A stretch of 55,117 nt of DNA from Bdellovibrionales bacterium (lineage in GTDB: Bacteria > Bdellovibrionota > Bdellovibrionia > Bdellovibrionales > UBA1609): assembly GCA_020850475.1 (NCBI GenBank), contig JADZEO010000084.1, forward strand, positions 1-55,117. Direction: 5' to 3'. Positions 1-8,321 of this stretch are shown piece after piece. Below the pieces are notes generated by a model, which worked only from the letters and a program-made list of their open reading frames with translations, ran no database searches and was not told the DNA's origin. A program made the translations under genes and the position numbers. Within the stretch, counting starts at the first letter, position 1, and each line of letters opens with the position of its first letter.

Positions 1-108
1 CACCGAGCTATCTGTGCGATGTCTCAGGCTGAGCCGCAAACCCTGGGTAGCCTTAGTGCATAACGATCTCAATTTGAGACGCGGCGATCGGATGGGCTTC
101 GTGATTCG

Positions 109-185
<77 letters not shown>

Positions 186-325
186 ATCGTTGGGAGCAAG
201 GGAACAAGGATTAACTAAGTTTAAACAACGTGACAAGACATTTGTTGTGACAAAGTAAGGGAATCACAATTTAATTTGCTTAGTTGTATCAACTATTTGG
301 ACTGAGACCGAGGAAAGGCCGAGTG

Positions 326-841
326 ATGAGTGAGACGGACAGGAAAGGGGGCTCAAGCCCAGTTCTGGGACCGAGTCTGAGCCCGAGCCACTTTGCCATG
401 TGGCGGGCGGTGGTTGCTCTGGTGCATATCGATGGTCAAGTGACCGACACTGAGCGAGCGATGGTGTGGCGCTTAATGACCGGACTCAATCTTTCGTCAG
501 AGCAGCGGGCGCAGCTTGAAGCCGAGTTGGAGCGGGGGGTTTTGCTTGAAACAGTGCTGGACCAAATCACCGATCATCGCGACTTCTCGCAGTTGATTCG
601 GCTGGCCGCTTCGATTTTTACTGCCGACCACAATTTTGACGAAACCGAACAGGAGACCTTGGGGTTTCTCAAACGCGAGTTTTCTCGCCGTTTTCCCGCC
701 TATGATTGGGCTGCCCGCCCGACCTCGTCCACCGGGAGCAATTTGATTGTCTTATGGTTGCGTCGACCAGTCGTGAGGTACCTTTTGCTCGCCCTGCTTA
801 CGATGGCTTTGCTATATGGGGTGTTGCTGCGTCGACTTTAG
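326..841 (+). CDS. TerB-like helical protein with C-terminal membrane anchor
   Basis: A helical domain of about 110 residues resembles the TerB/DUF533 family: a segment beginning AMWRAVVALVHIDGQVTD, then an acidic 'FTADHNFDETEQE' stretch typical of the second half of TerB repeats. A single hydrophobic helix at the extreme C-terminus (about residues 150-168, VVRYLLLALLTMALLYG) would anchor it in the inner membrane with the TerB domain in the cytoplasm. TerB domains are known as possible metal-binding or stress-linked modules; the role here is unknown. I chose ATG 326 over the upstream TTG at 284 because GAGGAAAGG lies just before it. The 3' end overlaps the convergent radical SAM gene by 44 bases. 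The family call is by eye. Confidence 0.7.
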   Translation: MSETDRKGGSSPVLGPSLSPSHFAMWRAVVALVHIDGQVTDTERAMVWRLMTGLNLSSEQRAQLEAELERGVLLETVLDQITDHRDFSQLIRLAASIFTADHNFDETEQETLGFLKREFSRRFPAYDWAARPTSSTGSNLIVLWLRRPVVRYLLLALLTMALLYGVLLRRL

Positions 842-2135
842 GTTTGCTGAGCGCGGCCAACACCTGAGCGGTTTCTGGCATGTATTCACCCAGCTCTTGG
901 TGGTACAGACGATCGAGCAACTGGGTGTGGTAAAGCAAATCGCGAGTCACCTGTGGCGGGGCCACTTGGCCACAAAGATCCAACAACGCATTCAGCTTCG
1001 TCATCACGTTTTGGCCGTCGGGGGTGCGAAAGTAAAGATAGTCCCGCTCAATTTCCTTGAGGGAAGTTCGCAGGCCCCCAACCAACGAGGCCGGCAACCA
1101 CTGAGCATGTAAAAAAATGGGAGTGTGGAGAAGGTTAATCTGGCAAGAAAGATTCTCTCCGCCGAGACCCGAAGTTCGTTTGCCGATCCAGCGCAGGAGC
1201 GGAGTGAGATGCATGACATTCAACAAAGAAATAGTGGGGAAAAAACGCAAATGAAGTTGGTTTCCGAGACTGGTGAAGGCTTCGAAGTTGCGTTCGAAGC
1301 GGTCCCAGGCAGCGCCACTGCGCTGATACTCGAAGGCCTTGCCGATCCCGTCGAGGCTGATCCACAATTCGGTGCGCTCAAAGGCCTTAAATCGCTCCAG
1401 CCACTCTCGAGCTGCGGTCGTGCCGTTGGTGTTAACCGTCAATTGGATGTGCCGGGCATCTCCGGATCGAATCAGCCCATCGACTAACTTTTGATAAGCA
1501 GGAGTCACCAGTGGTTCGCCGGCGGCAAAATACATACTGCGGATTGAGGGGGCAATTTCCAGCAAACTGGCGATGTAGTCGTTCTGCCAGTGCAAATCAT
1601 CTCGGCCATCCACGCGAGCGAGATTATCACGGTAGTAGGCAGGTAACTCCTGGCCCGCGGCAATCACCGCTTCCATAGTGCGCCGAATGGGCTGGCTAAA
1701 CTCCGGAGCGCAGATCCGGCACCGCAAGTTGCAGTTGCTCCCCAAGCGCACTTCGACGTGGCTGGGGCGCTCGCCGGTGTCGCCGGTTTCAGCTTGGAGG
1801 TGACTCAACCACTGGGCCCAGCCTTGCTCGCCTCGGGTTTGGCGTTGATTTTTGATGCTGCGCTGGCGGCGGCTCAAAATCCCCGCACTCTCCTCTTGGT
1901 AGCAGCGTGTACAGGTGTCGGTGGGTTGGCCATCGAGCATCTGGCGGCGAAAGTTGCGATACTCTGGACCATTCCAGATTTGCGCAAATGTCTGACCCGC
2001 GAACTTGAGCGTCTGGCCGGTTGGGGGCTTAAGGGGATGCAAAGCGCGGCAACAGACTTGAACACTGCCATCGTTTGAAGAGGCCAGGGTCGTCCATGGC
2101 GCGGGACAAAATGTCTTGGGTGCCGAGTTTTCCAT
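798..2135 (-). CDS. Radical SAM protein with N-terminal SPASM/twitch-like Cys cluster
   Basis: The 445-residue protein carries the radical SAM cluster motif CX3CX2C in 'SNCNLRCRIC' (about residues 134-143), which binds the 4Fe-4S cluster that cleaves S-adenosylmethionine. Unusually, a further Cys-rich block comes first (residues 9-85, with 'FCPAPW', 'VCCRALHP' and 'CTRCYQEE'). This looks like the auxiliary-cluster region seen in the 'twitch domain-containing radical SAM' group. These enzymes modify peptides or small molecules; the substrate cannot be told here. ATG at 2135 is preceded by GAGG on the minus strand. There is no operon partner: it is convergent with the TerB-like gene and divergent from the MFS gene. 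Confidence 0.85.
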   Translation of the reverse strand: MENSAPKTFCPAPWTTLASSNDGSVQVCCRALHPLKPPTGQTLKFAGQTFAQIWNGPEYRNFRRQMLDGQPTDTCTRCYQEESAGILSRRQRSIKNQRQTRGEQGWAQWLSHLQAETGDTGERPSHVEVRLGSNCNLRCRICAPEFSQPIRRTMEAVIAAGQELPAYYRDNLARVDGRDDLHWQNDYIASLLEIAPSIRSMYFAAGEPLVTPAYQKLVDGLIRSGDARHIQLTVNTNGTTAAREWLERFKAFERTELWISLDGIGKAFEYQRSGAAWDRFERNFEAFTSLGNQLHLRFFPTISLLNVMHLTPLLRWIGKRTSGLGGENLSCQINLLHTPIFLHAQWLPASLVGGLRTSLKEIERDYLYFRTPDGQNVMTKLNALLDLCGQVAPPQVTRDLLYHTQLLDRLYHQELGEYMPETAQVLAALSKPKVDAATPHIAKPS

Positions 2136-2263
2136 GTACCTCTAGCCTATCAATGAGGTCAATTTCCGGTCAATGATCCCACCAGGCTCCAAAAATTTAC
2201 TATTGGAGGCCAGGGGGACGAAACAGATTGAACTTTCGGACCAAATTTGGTGAATAAAGCCTC

Positions 2264-4201
2264 ATGTCCACTCAGCCCAAAACTACCGCCTATCGAGCCT
2301 TGGTCTTGAGTACCCTGGCCTTCACCGCTTCCTTTGCCGCCTGGATGCTGAATGGCGTCTTGGCGAGCTATTTGGCGGCCAATGAGATTTTTGCGTGGAG
2401 TCCCAGCGACATCGGTTGGCTTATGGCGCTGCCCGTGCTGGTCGGCTCCGCCTTGCGTTTTCCAGCTTGGAAAGCGGCGGAAAGATGGGGCAGTAAGCCG
2501 ATTTTAGGTGGCCTTATGATTGCCAGCAGCGTGCCGATGTTCTTTCTCAGCCGCGCCGATGGCTTTTGGAGTTTTGCACTTTGTAGCTTAGGGTTTGGCT
2601 TAGTGGGGGGCGTTTTTTCCGTCGGGTTGTCCTATGTCGCGAGCTGGTTTTCGGTCGACGATCAAAAGTTCGCCGTGGGGGTGTTTGGCATTGGCAATGC
2701 CGGAGCGGCGCTGACTCCTTTGGCGGGACCCAGTTTGCTGAATTACCTCACTCACGGTCAAACTCAGCTTGAGGGCTGGCGACACCTGCCCTTGGGTGTC
2801 GCGGGACTTCTCTTGGGCTTGGGGATATTGTTTTTGCTGTTTGCGCCCCACCTGACCCCGATTCCCTCGAGCCAGAAAAATCAGCCAACGTCTTCCTACC
2901 TTCGCGATCTCCGGGTGTGGCGTTTAGGCCTTTATTATGTGTTGGTGTTCGGTGGCTTTGTCGCGACCTCTCAGTGGTTGGTTTATTATTTTGAGAGTGT
3001 CTATTGGGTCACGGTGGTTCAGGCGGGTCTGCTCACGGCCGCAATTTGCTTGCCGTCAGGACTGATTCGCGCCGTCGGTGGTTGGATGTCCAATCGTTGG
3101 GGATCGCGGGTCATCATGTACGGGGTTTTGGTGTTTTCGAGCGTCATTAGCTTGCTTTTGACCTTTCCGCGAATGGAAATGCACCTTCCTGCGCAAGGGG
3201 TTACCGCTCGAGCGGCGGGGGTGGTTGAACAAGTAAGCTCCCACGAGATCGTGGTGAGTGGGCAGACCTACAGCTTGGCTCCCAAATTAGAAACCCGCTT
3301 ACTTCGTGACCAAGGAAATTTGATTTTACCAAGCAAAGAGAATTGGCATGAACCGATGGTCAGTGTGGGAACTCAAGTGGTGCCCAAGCAATTGTTGGCC
3401 GCTGGCACGACTCGAGTGTTCTTTCAAGCCAACCTTTGGGTGTTTGCTTTGTTGGTGTTTGCTTTGGGACTGGTGTGGGGGATCGGACGGGCAGCGGTGT
3501 ACCGGCATATTCCCGATTACTTTCCCCAACAGGTGGGTGAGGTCGGGGCGGTGGTCGCCACCATCGGTGGAATTGGTGGATTTTTATTTTTGCTCGTCTT
3601 TGGTTATGCCTTTGAACTGACGGGGATCTGGACGAGCTCCTGGGCCATCGTGTTCCTCCTTTCTGCTACGAGCTTACTGCTGATGCATTGGGTGATCGAG
3701 CGAATGACCAAGCGGCCCCTTGGATTTGAAACCAAGTACGCCGATTCAAGCCGAGTGCTTCCGGGAGATCGGTTGGCTCCTCTTTTTGAGTTTAACGAGC
3801 GATTTCGCATTGGCGTTCAGGACATGGACGATCAACACCGTCGCTTGTTGGAATTGGTAAGTAAGCTCGATGAAGTCATTCAACGCAATCGCGATCCTCG
3901 CGAATTTCGCACGGTGATTGTTGATCTGGAACAGTACATTCAGATTCATTTTGCGGCCGAAGAAATTTATATGGAGAGGATTGGTTTTCCGAAAATTTTG
4001 CAGCACAAAAAATCCCATGGCGACTTTACTCGGGAAGTCGGAAACTTTCGCCGCCGGGTGGGGGGAGGCGAAACGCGCGCCATGGACGAGCTGTTGGATT
4101 ATCTCAAGTCCTGGGTTATTGGCCACATCATGGTGATGGATAAAGAGTACGCGGCCTTTAGTGGTACCAATCAATCAACCACCACATCGACCATCAACTG
4201 A
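2264..4201 (+). CDS. MFS transporter (NarK/NNP-like) fused to bacteriohemerythrin
   Basis: The first ~510 residues are a 12-helix major facilitator with a periplasmic or loop insertion of about 80 residues (about 305-386). It resembles nitrate/nitrite porters, but the substrate is not proven. Residues ~515-640 form a complete bacteriohemerythrin that would sit in the cytoplasm. All seven diiron ligands are visible: H525 (DDQH), H562 and E566 (HFAAE), H581 and H585 (HKKSH), H621 and D626 (HIMVMD). Hemerythrins bind O2 or NO reversibly, so the transporter may be gated by, or deliver to, an oxygen/NO-binding module. The tail overlaps the convergent substrate-binding-protein gene by 31 bases. No frameshift is seen at the fusion point, and the linker around residue 500 is continuous. 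Confidence 0.9.
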   Translation: MSTQPKTTAYRALVLSTLAFTASFAAWMLNGVLASYLAANEIFAWSPSDIGWLMALPVLVGSALRFPAWKAAERWGSKPILGGLMIASSVPMFFLSRADGFWSFALCSLGFGLVGGVFSVGLSYVASWFSVDDQKFAVGVFGIGNAGAALTPLAGPSLLNYLTHGQTQLEGWRHLPLGVAGLLLGLGILFLLFAPHLTPIPSSQKNQPTSSYLRDLRVWRLGLYYVLVFGGFVATSQWLVYYFESVYWVTVVQAGLLTAAICLPSGLIRAVGGWMSNRWGSRVIMYGVLVFSSVISLLLTFPRMEMHLPAQGVTARAAGVVEQVSSHEIVVSGQTYSLAPKLETRLLRDQGNLILPSKENWHEPMVSVGTQVVPKQLLAAGTTRVFFQANLWVFALLVFALGLVWGIGRAAVYRHIPDYFPQQVGEVGAVVATIGGIGGFLFLLVFGYAFELTGIWTSSWAIVFLLSATSLLLMHWVIERMTKRPLGFETKYADSSRVLPGDRLAPLFEFNERFRIGVQDMDDQHRRLLELVSKLDEVIQRNRDPREFRTVIVDLEQYIQIHFAAEEIYMERIGFPKILQHKKSHGDFTREVGNFRRRVGGGETRAMDELLDYLKSWVIGHIMVMDKEYAAFSGTNQSTTTSTIN

Positions 4202-5064
4202 TAAAGCCGGGGATTGATCGTGACCCCGATTTCCTTTGCCAGTTTGCGATTGACGACGAGGTAGGTGCCAATCGGCCCCTCTTCGAGGCCGGGCCAGTCC
4301 CCACTGTCGAGACTATTGAGGAGGAGTGCGGCGGCCTGGTGACCGAGAGTTTCGTAATTGAGGCTCAGGGAGGCAAATCCGCCGGCGCGAACAAAAGCTT
4401 CGCTGAACACCACCAAGGGAATCTTGGCAACTTGGGAGGCCTTGATAATCCGCTTAAGGTCGATCATCGACATCAGCACCGGATCGGGCGGTAACCAAAC
4501 CACGACGTCCGGCTTACCCTTTAAGCTCTCCAAATGTTTTTCGATCTCGGCCGTACCACTCACGGGCTTAAACTCCAGCCCGGGGATGGATTTTTGCGAG
4601 TTGCGAGCGGACACGAACGCGTAGAACGAGCGCCAGCCGGGGACAAGGAGTTTCAGCTGCTGCAAGAGGGCTTGGGGGGCAACTTCGAGTGAGATTCCGC
4701 GCCCCTTGTGCCCGTGATTGGCACCTGAATTTGCACCTGATTGAAGGACAAAGGTGTAAAGGCACGGGATGTCCTTGTTGGTCGTTGCAAAGCACGTCTT
4801 GAGGGCGAGCGAACCGAGCGCAAACACCGCCGCGGGCGGGTTTTTATCCAAGGTTTCAATCACTTTTTGGGCGGGTTGAGTTTTTTCGGCGATGAGGATT
4901 TCTTCAATGGTGTGATCCTTGAGGTCGGCCTTAAAAGCGGCAATTGTCTCGCTGTAAATCTTGAGCTCCTCACTCTTTAGAATCACCACACGATGGCCCC
5001 AGGCGGGCCAAGCGCAAAGGCCACAAACAAAGAGTGAAATTATCCAGCGGCCAGCTATTGCCAA
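4171..5064 (-). CDS. ABC_sub_bind-family periplasmic binding protein
   Basis: This 297-residue protein has a signal peptide (residues 1-22, ending AWPAWG) and the two-lobed fold signature of the ABC_sub_bind (PF04392-like) family: 'AVFALGSLALKTC' in lobe 1, 'VVVWLPPDPVLM' and 'IPLVVFSEAFVRAGG' in lobe 2, and a late 'NYETLGHQAAALL'. It would bind a small ligand in the periplasm. No permease or ATPase lies nearby, so it may serve a sensor rather than a transporter. It overlaps the upstream PhnD-like gene by 10 bases on the same strand, implying translational coupling, and a HAMP kinase is divergent from the pair. Confidence 0.85.
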   Translation of the reverse strand: MAIAGRWIISLFVCGLCAWPAWGHRVVILKSEELKIYSETIAAFKADLKDHTIEEILIAEKTQPAQKVIETLDKNPPAAVFALGSLALKTCFATTNKDIPCLYTFVLQSGANSGANHGHKGRGISLEVAPQALLQQLKLLVPGWRSFYAFVSARNSQKSIPGLEFKPVSGTAEIEKHLESLKGKPDVVVWLPPDPVLMSMIDLKRIIKASQVAKIPLVVFSEAFVRAGGFASLSLNYETLGHQAAALLLNSLDSGDWPGLEEGPIGTYLVVNRKLAKEIGVTINPRLYQLMVDVVVD

Positions 5065-5825
5065 GAGTCACATCCCATTAACTTTAGCAGCTCCCGTCCT
5101 GCGGGGTCCTTATCCATGTCACGAAAGGCGGCTAGGAGCAGTTCCAAGTCCTTCGAGTTAAACATATTTTCTTTAATAAATAAACTCGGATAACTCACTT
5201 TTTTTGAGTTTTTATGAATTGCCAGTTGTTCTTTAAAATCCGGATGAGTCTCAATCAGCAGCGCAAACACGTAGTCGCTGATCACGGCCCAATCGACTTG
5301 CTTATTAACCAAGGCCATCAAGCCATCTAAATCCTTTTTGGTTTGAATCATGCGACTGGAACTTAGAATGGTGAGCGTGTCTTGGGGAAAATAGTCTCGC
5401 AAAAATTCGAATCCGTAGCTCGAAGCCATCAGCGGTTGGTTGCCTGGCTTTGCTCCCTTGTGGGCCAAAAGTAGCAAACTGTAATCGCGGGTTTGGTGGC
5501 AAACGAGGTTGAGTTTAGGGGTGTAGCCCTTGTCCAATTGTCGTTGCTTAAGCAGCTGACCCGAGGTGATGATGACCGCGGGCCGACGAGCCTTCACAAA
5601 TTCAACCAAGGACTCAATTTGATCAATGGGTTGGGAGGAAGGCGCAGCGAGCCCGGACTTCTTTAAGCGCTCAGTGAGATAGGTGTCGAGCCTGGTCTTA
5701 AGTTGCAAGGGACTGCGGGTAAAGCCAGGATCGAGAAATACCACCCTCAGGGGATCGCGGTCGGCGGCCAGAGTCCAACTCCAGCAGGCGAAAAAAACCA
5801 GAATTGTCGTGTTGAAAAGTCTCAT
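5055..5825 (-). CDS. PhnD-like periplasmic substrate-binding protein
   Basis: The 256-residue protein has a signal peptide (residues 1-20) followed by a phosphonate/phosphate-type binding fold: 'RRPAVIITSGQLLKQR', 'ASSYGFEFLRDYFPQ' and 'VDWAVISDYVFALL', the usual pattern in which a region recognising the bound ligand precedes a 'D-A-V-x-S-D' strand. PhnD-like proteins also occur as extracytoplasmic partners of sensor kinases. It is first in a two-gene minus-strand operon with the ABC_sub_bind protein and is divergent from the histidine kinase at about 6.0 kb across a ~150-base intergenic region that must hold both promoters. The ligand is unknown. Confidence 0.8.
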   Translation of the reverse strand: MRLFNTTILVFFACWSWTLAADRDPLRVVFLDPGFTRSPLQLKTRLDTYLTERLKKSGLAAPSSQPIDQIESLVEFVKARRPAVIITSGQLLKQRQLDKGYTPKLNLVCHQTRDYSLLLLAHKGAKPGNQPLMASSYGFEFLRDYFPQDTLTILSSSRMIQTKKDLDGLMALVNKQVDWAVISDYVFALLIETHPDFKEQLAIHKNSKKVSYPSLFIKENMFNSKDLELLLAAFRDMDKDPAGRELLKLMGCDSWQ

Positions 5826-6001
5826 CCCGATTCGACCTAGGTGAAATAAAAACGGCCCACCTGATCGTCTCAGAACAGGTCATGGATGTCTAAGAAAATT
5901 AACTTTAGGGGATCTAGGAAGATGTCGAAAAATTAAGTACTTGCCGGAGTTTTGCAGAACGGGAGAAAGCCATCAATAAGGGCCGATTTGAGTCCAAGAT
6001 A

Positions 6002-7588
6002 TTGTTTATGGTCTTTGCGCTGGCGGTCACTGGACTGTTAGTGGGTGGTCTGTCCGCTGGTTGGTACATCAACTCGCTCTTTGCCAAAATTTCTGATACC
6101 CAAGCCGCCTCCCATTTTGATCGTTTGCGCAGCAAAACCCAGACCTACGGTAACGGCATTAAGAGCGCATTTTTTCTTTACCTTTCGTCGTTTGACTACT
6201 CGATGTTGCAAACTTTGTTGTCTGATACCGTTCGCGCCGATGGTGAAATTCAAAGTATCACGATCTTTCGCCAAGACGACGGGTTGGTGATTGCGAGTAA
6301 TGACGGCAGCCAACTTCTCCACAAGTTAGAAGATCGCCGTCTGTCTTCGGAATTTCAGCGGGTTAGGGTGGCAGGAGAGCGCGAGGTTTTTCGCACCGAC
6401 TATGTTCTAGATTATGAAAGCACTCCGTATGTGCTGCGAATTGAGTATCGAGTTGAATCTTATGATAAAGCCCTGGCGGTATTGACCGCCGAGCGGCAGC
6501 GCCAGAGTCAAGAATTCGCTCTCGCGGGTGCCGCCTTGTTGTTTTTGCTGGTGGTGGCGTCCTTTGGCGTAGCTCGCTGGATCGGTCAACTGGTGAGTCT
6601 GCCCTTAAAGAATCTCAATCAGTCGGCCCAAGAGATTGCGGCCGGTGATTTGAGTCGGCCAGTGACGGCTTTGACTAAGGACGAAATCGGCGAGTTGGCT
6701 GAGTCGCTTGAACTCATGCGAAAAAATATTCTGGTAAAGATCGTAGAAATTGAAAACGCCAATGCGACACTCGAGACCAAAGTTGAAGAACGAACGAAAG
6801 AGTTGAAAAAGGCGCAGGTGGCGCTCGTTCAATCGGGAAAAATGGCGGCTCTTGGTATCATGAGCGCGGGGATTGCCCATGAGATTAATAATCCGCTGGC
6901 CATTGTGACCATGTATCTTGAAACTTTGAGTCGCTCTTTGCGCAAGTTGGGTCTGGCCGATGATCAGATCAAAAAATTTGAAGAAAGCTCGGCCAGAGTT
7001 TTTAAGGCGGTCGAGCGCATCAGTCAGATTATTAATCACGTCAAAGTATTTGCCCGACAGAGCCAAGACAATCAGCGGGTGGACGTCAAAGTGGCTGACT
7101 TGTTGAGTGATGTAAAGTTTTTCTCTGAACCGATTGCGCGCAATCACCAAGTCCAGATTGATTACCAGGGCACTGGCGACCACTTGATGGTCCGTTGTGT
7201 GAAGGGTGACTTGGTCTCGGTCCTGCAAAACTTGGTGCAAAATGCCATTGATGCCTTCGAAGGTCGTCGAGAGCCGGATGCCGGGCGGAGGGTGACGGTG
7301 AAGGTGGGCTCCAGCCACAAGATGGTGCGTATTGAAGTCGAAGACAACGCGGGAGGGATTCCGCTGGAAATCCAGCAGCGAATTTTCGATCCATTTTTTA
7401 CCACCAAAGACATCGGCAAGGGAACCGGGCTCGGCCTCAGCCTGTGTTACTCGATTATTCAAAACTACGGTGGCAAAATTGACTTTGACACGGAAGTTGG
7501 GCGCGGGACGCGATTTTTAGTGCAAATTCCCTTACTGGCCCAAGCAAGTGTCGACGCGACAGCTGAACCCCAAAAGTTGGTAAGCTAA
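6002..7588 (+). CDS. HAMP sensor histidine kinase
   Basis: An inner-membrane sensor: an N-terminal TM helix, a periplasmic sensor region (about residues 25-165), a second TM helix (about 175-195), HAMP (about 195-250), a short coiled coil, then HisKA with 'AHEINNPLA' (phospho-acceptor H293). The HATPase_c domain has an N-box 'NLVQNAIDA', G1 'DNAGG' and G2 'GKGTGLGLS'. The first conventional in-frame start is TTG 6002, but this removes a basic stretch (KGRFESK) just before TM1. An in-frame ATC at 5972 has GGGAG about 7 bases upstream and may be the true start; no ATG, GTG or TTG exists between the stop at 5915 and 6002. It is followed one base later by a response regulator and divergent from two substrate-binding proteins, so it probably reads their ligand. 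Confidence 0.9.
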   Translation: MFMVFALAVTGLLVGGLSAGWYINSLFAKISDTQAASHFDRLRSKTQTYGNGIKSAFFLYLSSFDYSMLQTLLSDTVRADGEIQSITIFRQDDGLVIASNDGSQLLHKLEDRRLSSEFQRVRVAGEREVFRTDYVLDYESTPYVLRIEYRVESYDKALAVLTAERQRQSQEFALAGAALLFLLVVASFGVARWIGQLVSLPLKNLNQSAQEIAAGDLSRPVTALTKDEIGELAESLELMRKNILVKIVEIENANATLETKVEERTKELKKAQVALVQSGKMAALGIMSAGIAHEINNPLAIVTMYLETLSRSLRKLGLADDQIKKFEESSARVFKAVERISQIINHVKVFARQSQDNQRVDVKVADLLSDVKFFSEPIARNHQVQIDYQGTGDHLMVRCVKGDLVSVLQNLVQNAIDAFEGRREPDAGRRVTVKVGSSHKMVRIEVEDNAGGIPLEIQQRIFDPFFTTKDIGKGTGLGLSLCYSIIQNYGGKIDFDTEVGRGTRFLVQIPLLAQASVDATAEPQKLVS

Positions 7589-7589
7589 A

Positions 7590-7946
7590 ATGGGCAAGCG
7601 AGTGCTTTTGATCGACGATGAAAAGGATATCGTGGAACTTCTCCAGATGACTTTGGAGGAAGAGGGTTACATTGTTTGCGTTGCTGGCAATGGGCCTGAA
7701 GCTGTGGCCATGATGAAAAAAGCCCCCTTCGATTTTATTGTTTGCGACGTCAACATGCCGGGTGGAATGAGTGGAATTCACGTTTACGAATGGAAGAAGT
7801 CAGCCAATATCGGTGGAACATTTTTGTTTCTCACGGGCCACGCCAAAGGCAGCGAAGAATTGGTGGCAATCGAAAACTCCGGCGTGCCGATTTTGACCAA
7901 GCCTCATTTTTTGGGCGATCTCCTGTCGCATTTAGAGGCCGCCTGA
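7590..7946 (+). CDS. Single-domain response regulator (CheY-like)
   Basis: The 118-residue receiver has all the key residues: D9/D10 (LLIDDE), phospho-acceptor D53 (VCDVNMPGG), the switch residue T82 (FLFLTGH) and K104 (ILTKPH). It has no output domain, so it must act by protein contact or in a phosphorelay. It begins one base after the kinase stop codon and is almost certainly its cognate partner. The gene is followed directly by a 17-bp tandem repeat, with no clear terminator. Confidence 0.95.
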   Translation: MGKRVLLIDDEKDIVELLQMTLEEEGYIVCVAGNGPEAVAMMKKAPFDFIVCDVNMPGGMSGIHVYEWKKSANIGGTFLFLTGHAKGSEELVAIENSGVPILTKPHFLGDLLSHLEAA

Positions 7947-7950
7947 AGTT

Positions 7951-7998
7951 TTGAGCCGCTTGATTTTTTGAGCCGCTTGATCTCTTGAGCCGCATCAA
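7951..7998. repeat. 17-bp tandem repeat, 3 copies (array A)
   Basis: TTGAGCCGCTTGAT recurs at 7951 and 7968, and as TTGAGCCGCATCAA at 7985, with an exact 17-base period. The array starts four bases after the response-regulator stop codon. The reverse complement contains GCGGCTCA, an 8-mer also present in the 17-bp array at 13861. Confidence 0.85.
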
Positions 7999-8047
7999 CT
8001 CCTTACACGCTTAAAAACCAGAGCGGTATTCAAACCCGAGGAGTAAG

Positions 8048-8159
8048 CACTGGGTGCTGGGTGCTGGGCACTGGGGGCTGGGCACTGGGTGCTGGGGGCT
8101 GGGTGCTGGGGGCTGGGGGCTGGGCACTGGGGGCTGGGGGCTGGGCACTGGGGGCTGGG
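8048..8159. repeat. Heptamer array NNCTGGG, 16 units, G-quadruplex prone
   Basis: Sixteen uninterrupted 7-base units share CTGGG, with a variable leading dinucleotide (CA, TG or GG). The dinucleotide order is CA TG TG CA GG CA TG GG TG GG GG CA GG GG CA GG. A GGG run every seven bases with 4-base loops makes the plus strand a strong G-quadruplex candidate. It resembles the heptameric STRR arrays of filamentous cyanobacteria in style. It lies about 100 bp upstream of RAYT unit 1. Confidence 0.95.
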
Positions 8160-8286
8160 CGCTTAGGAATACGCCCGTTCCAACCAAAATTGGGCGGGGG
8201 TTACGGCAACTCGGTATAAGGCCACTCCTGTCGCGTCGCGCGCTGCTCCAATCCATGTAAAAACATATACTTAATATGAAAATAAA

Positions 8287-8315
8287 TTGACGGCTTATAC
8301 GTCTATGACTATAGT
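8287..8315 (+). promoter_or_regulatory. Sigma-70 promoter of RAYT unit 1, leaderless
   Basis: TTGACG (8287-8292), a 17-base spacer, then TATAGT (8310-8315). Only six bases separate the -10 box from the ATG at 8322, so transcription should start at or beside the start codon, giving a leaderless mRNA. The same layout is kept in unit 2. Confidence 0.8.
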
Positions 8316-8321
8316 GCCCTA

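Noticed and set aside
8054-8260. Plus-strand frame with Gly/Trp/Leu repeats over the heptamer array
   Set aside because: It is only the translation of the 7-bp repeat (three frames of a 21-base cycle) and has no ribosome site or homology signal.
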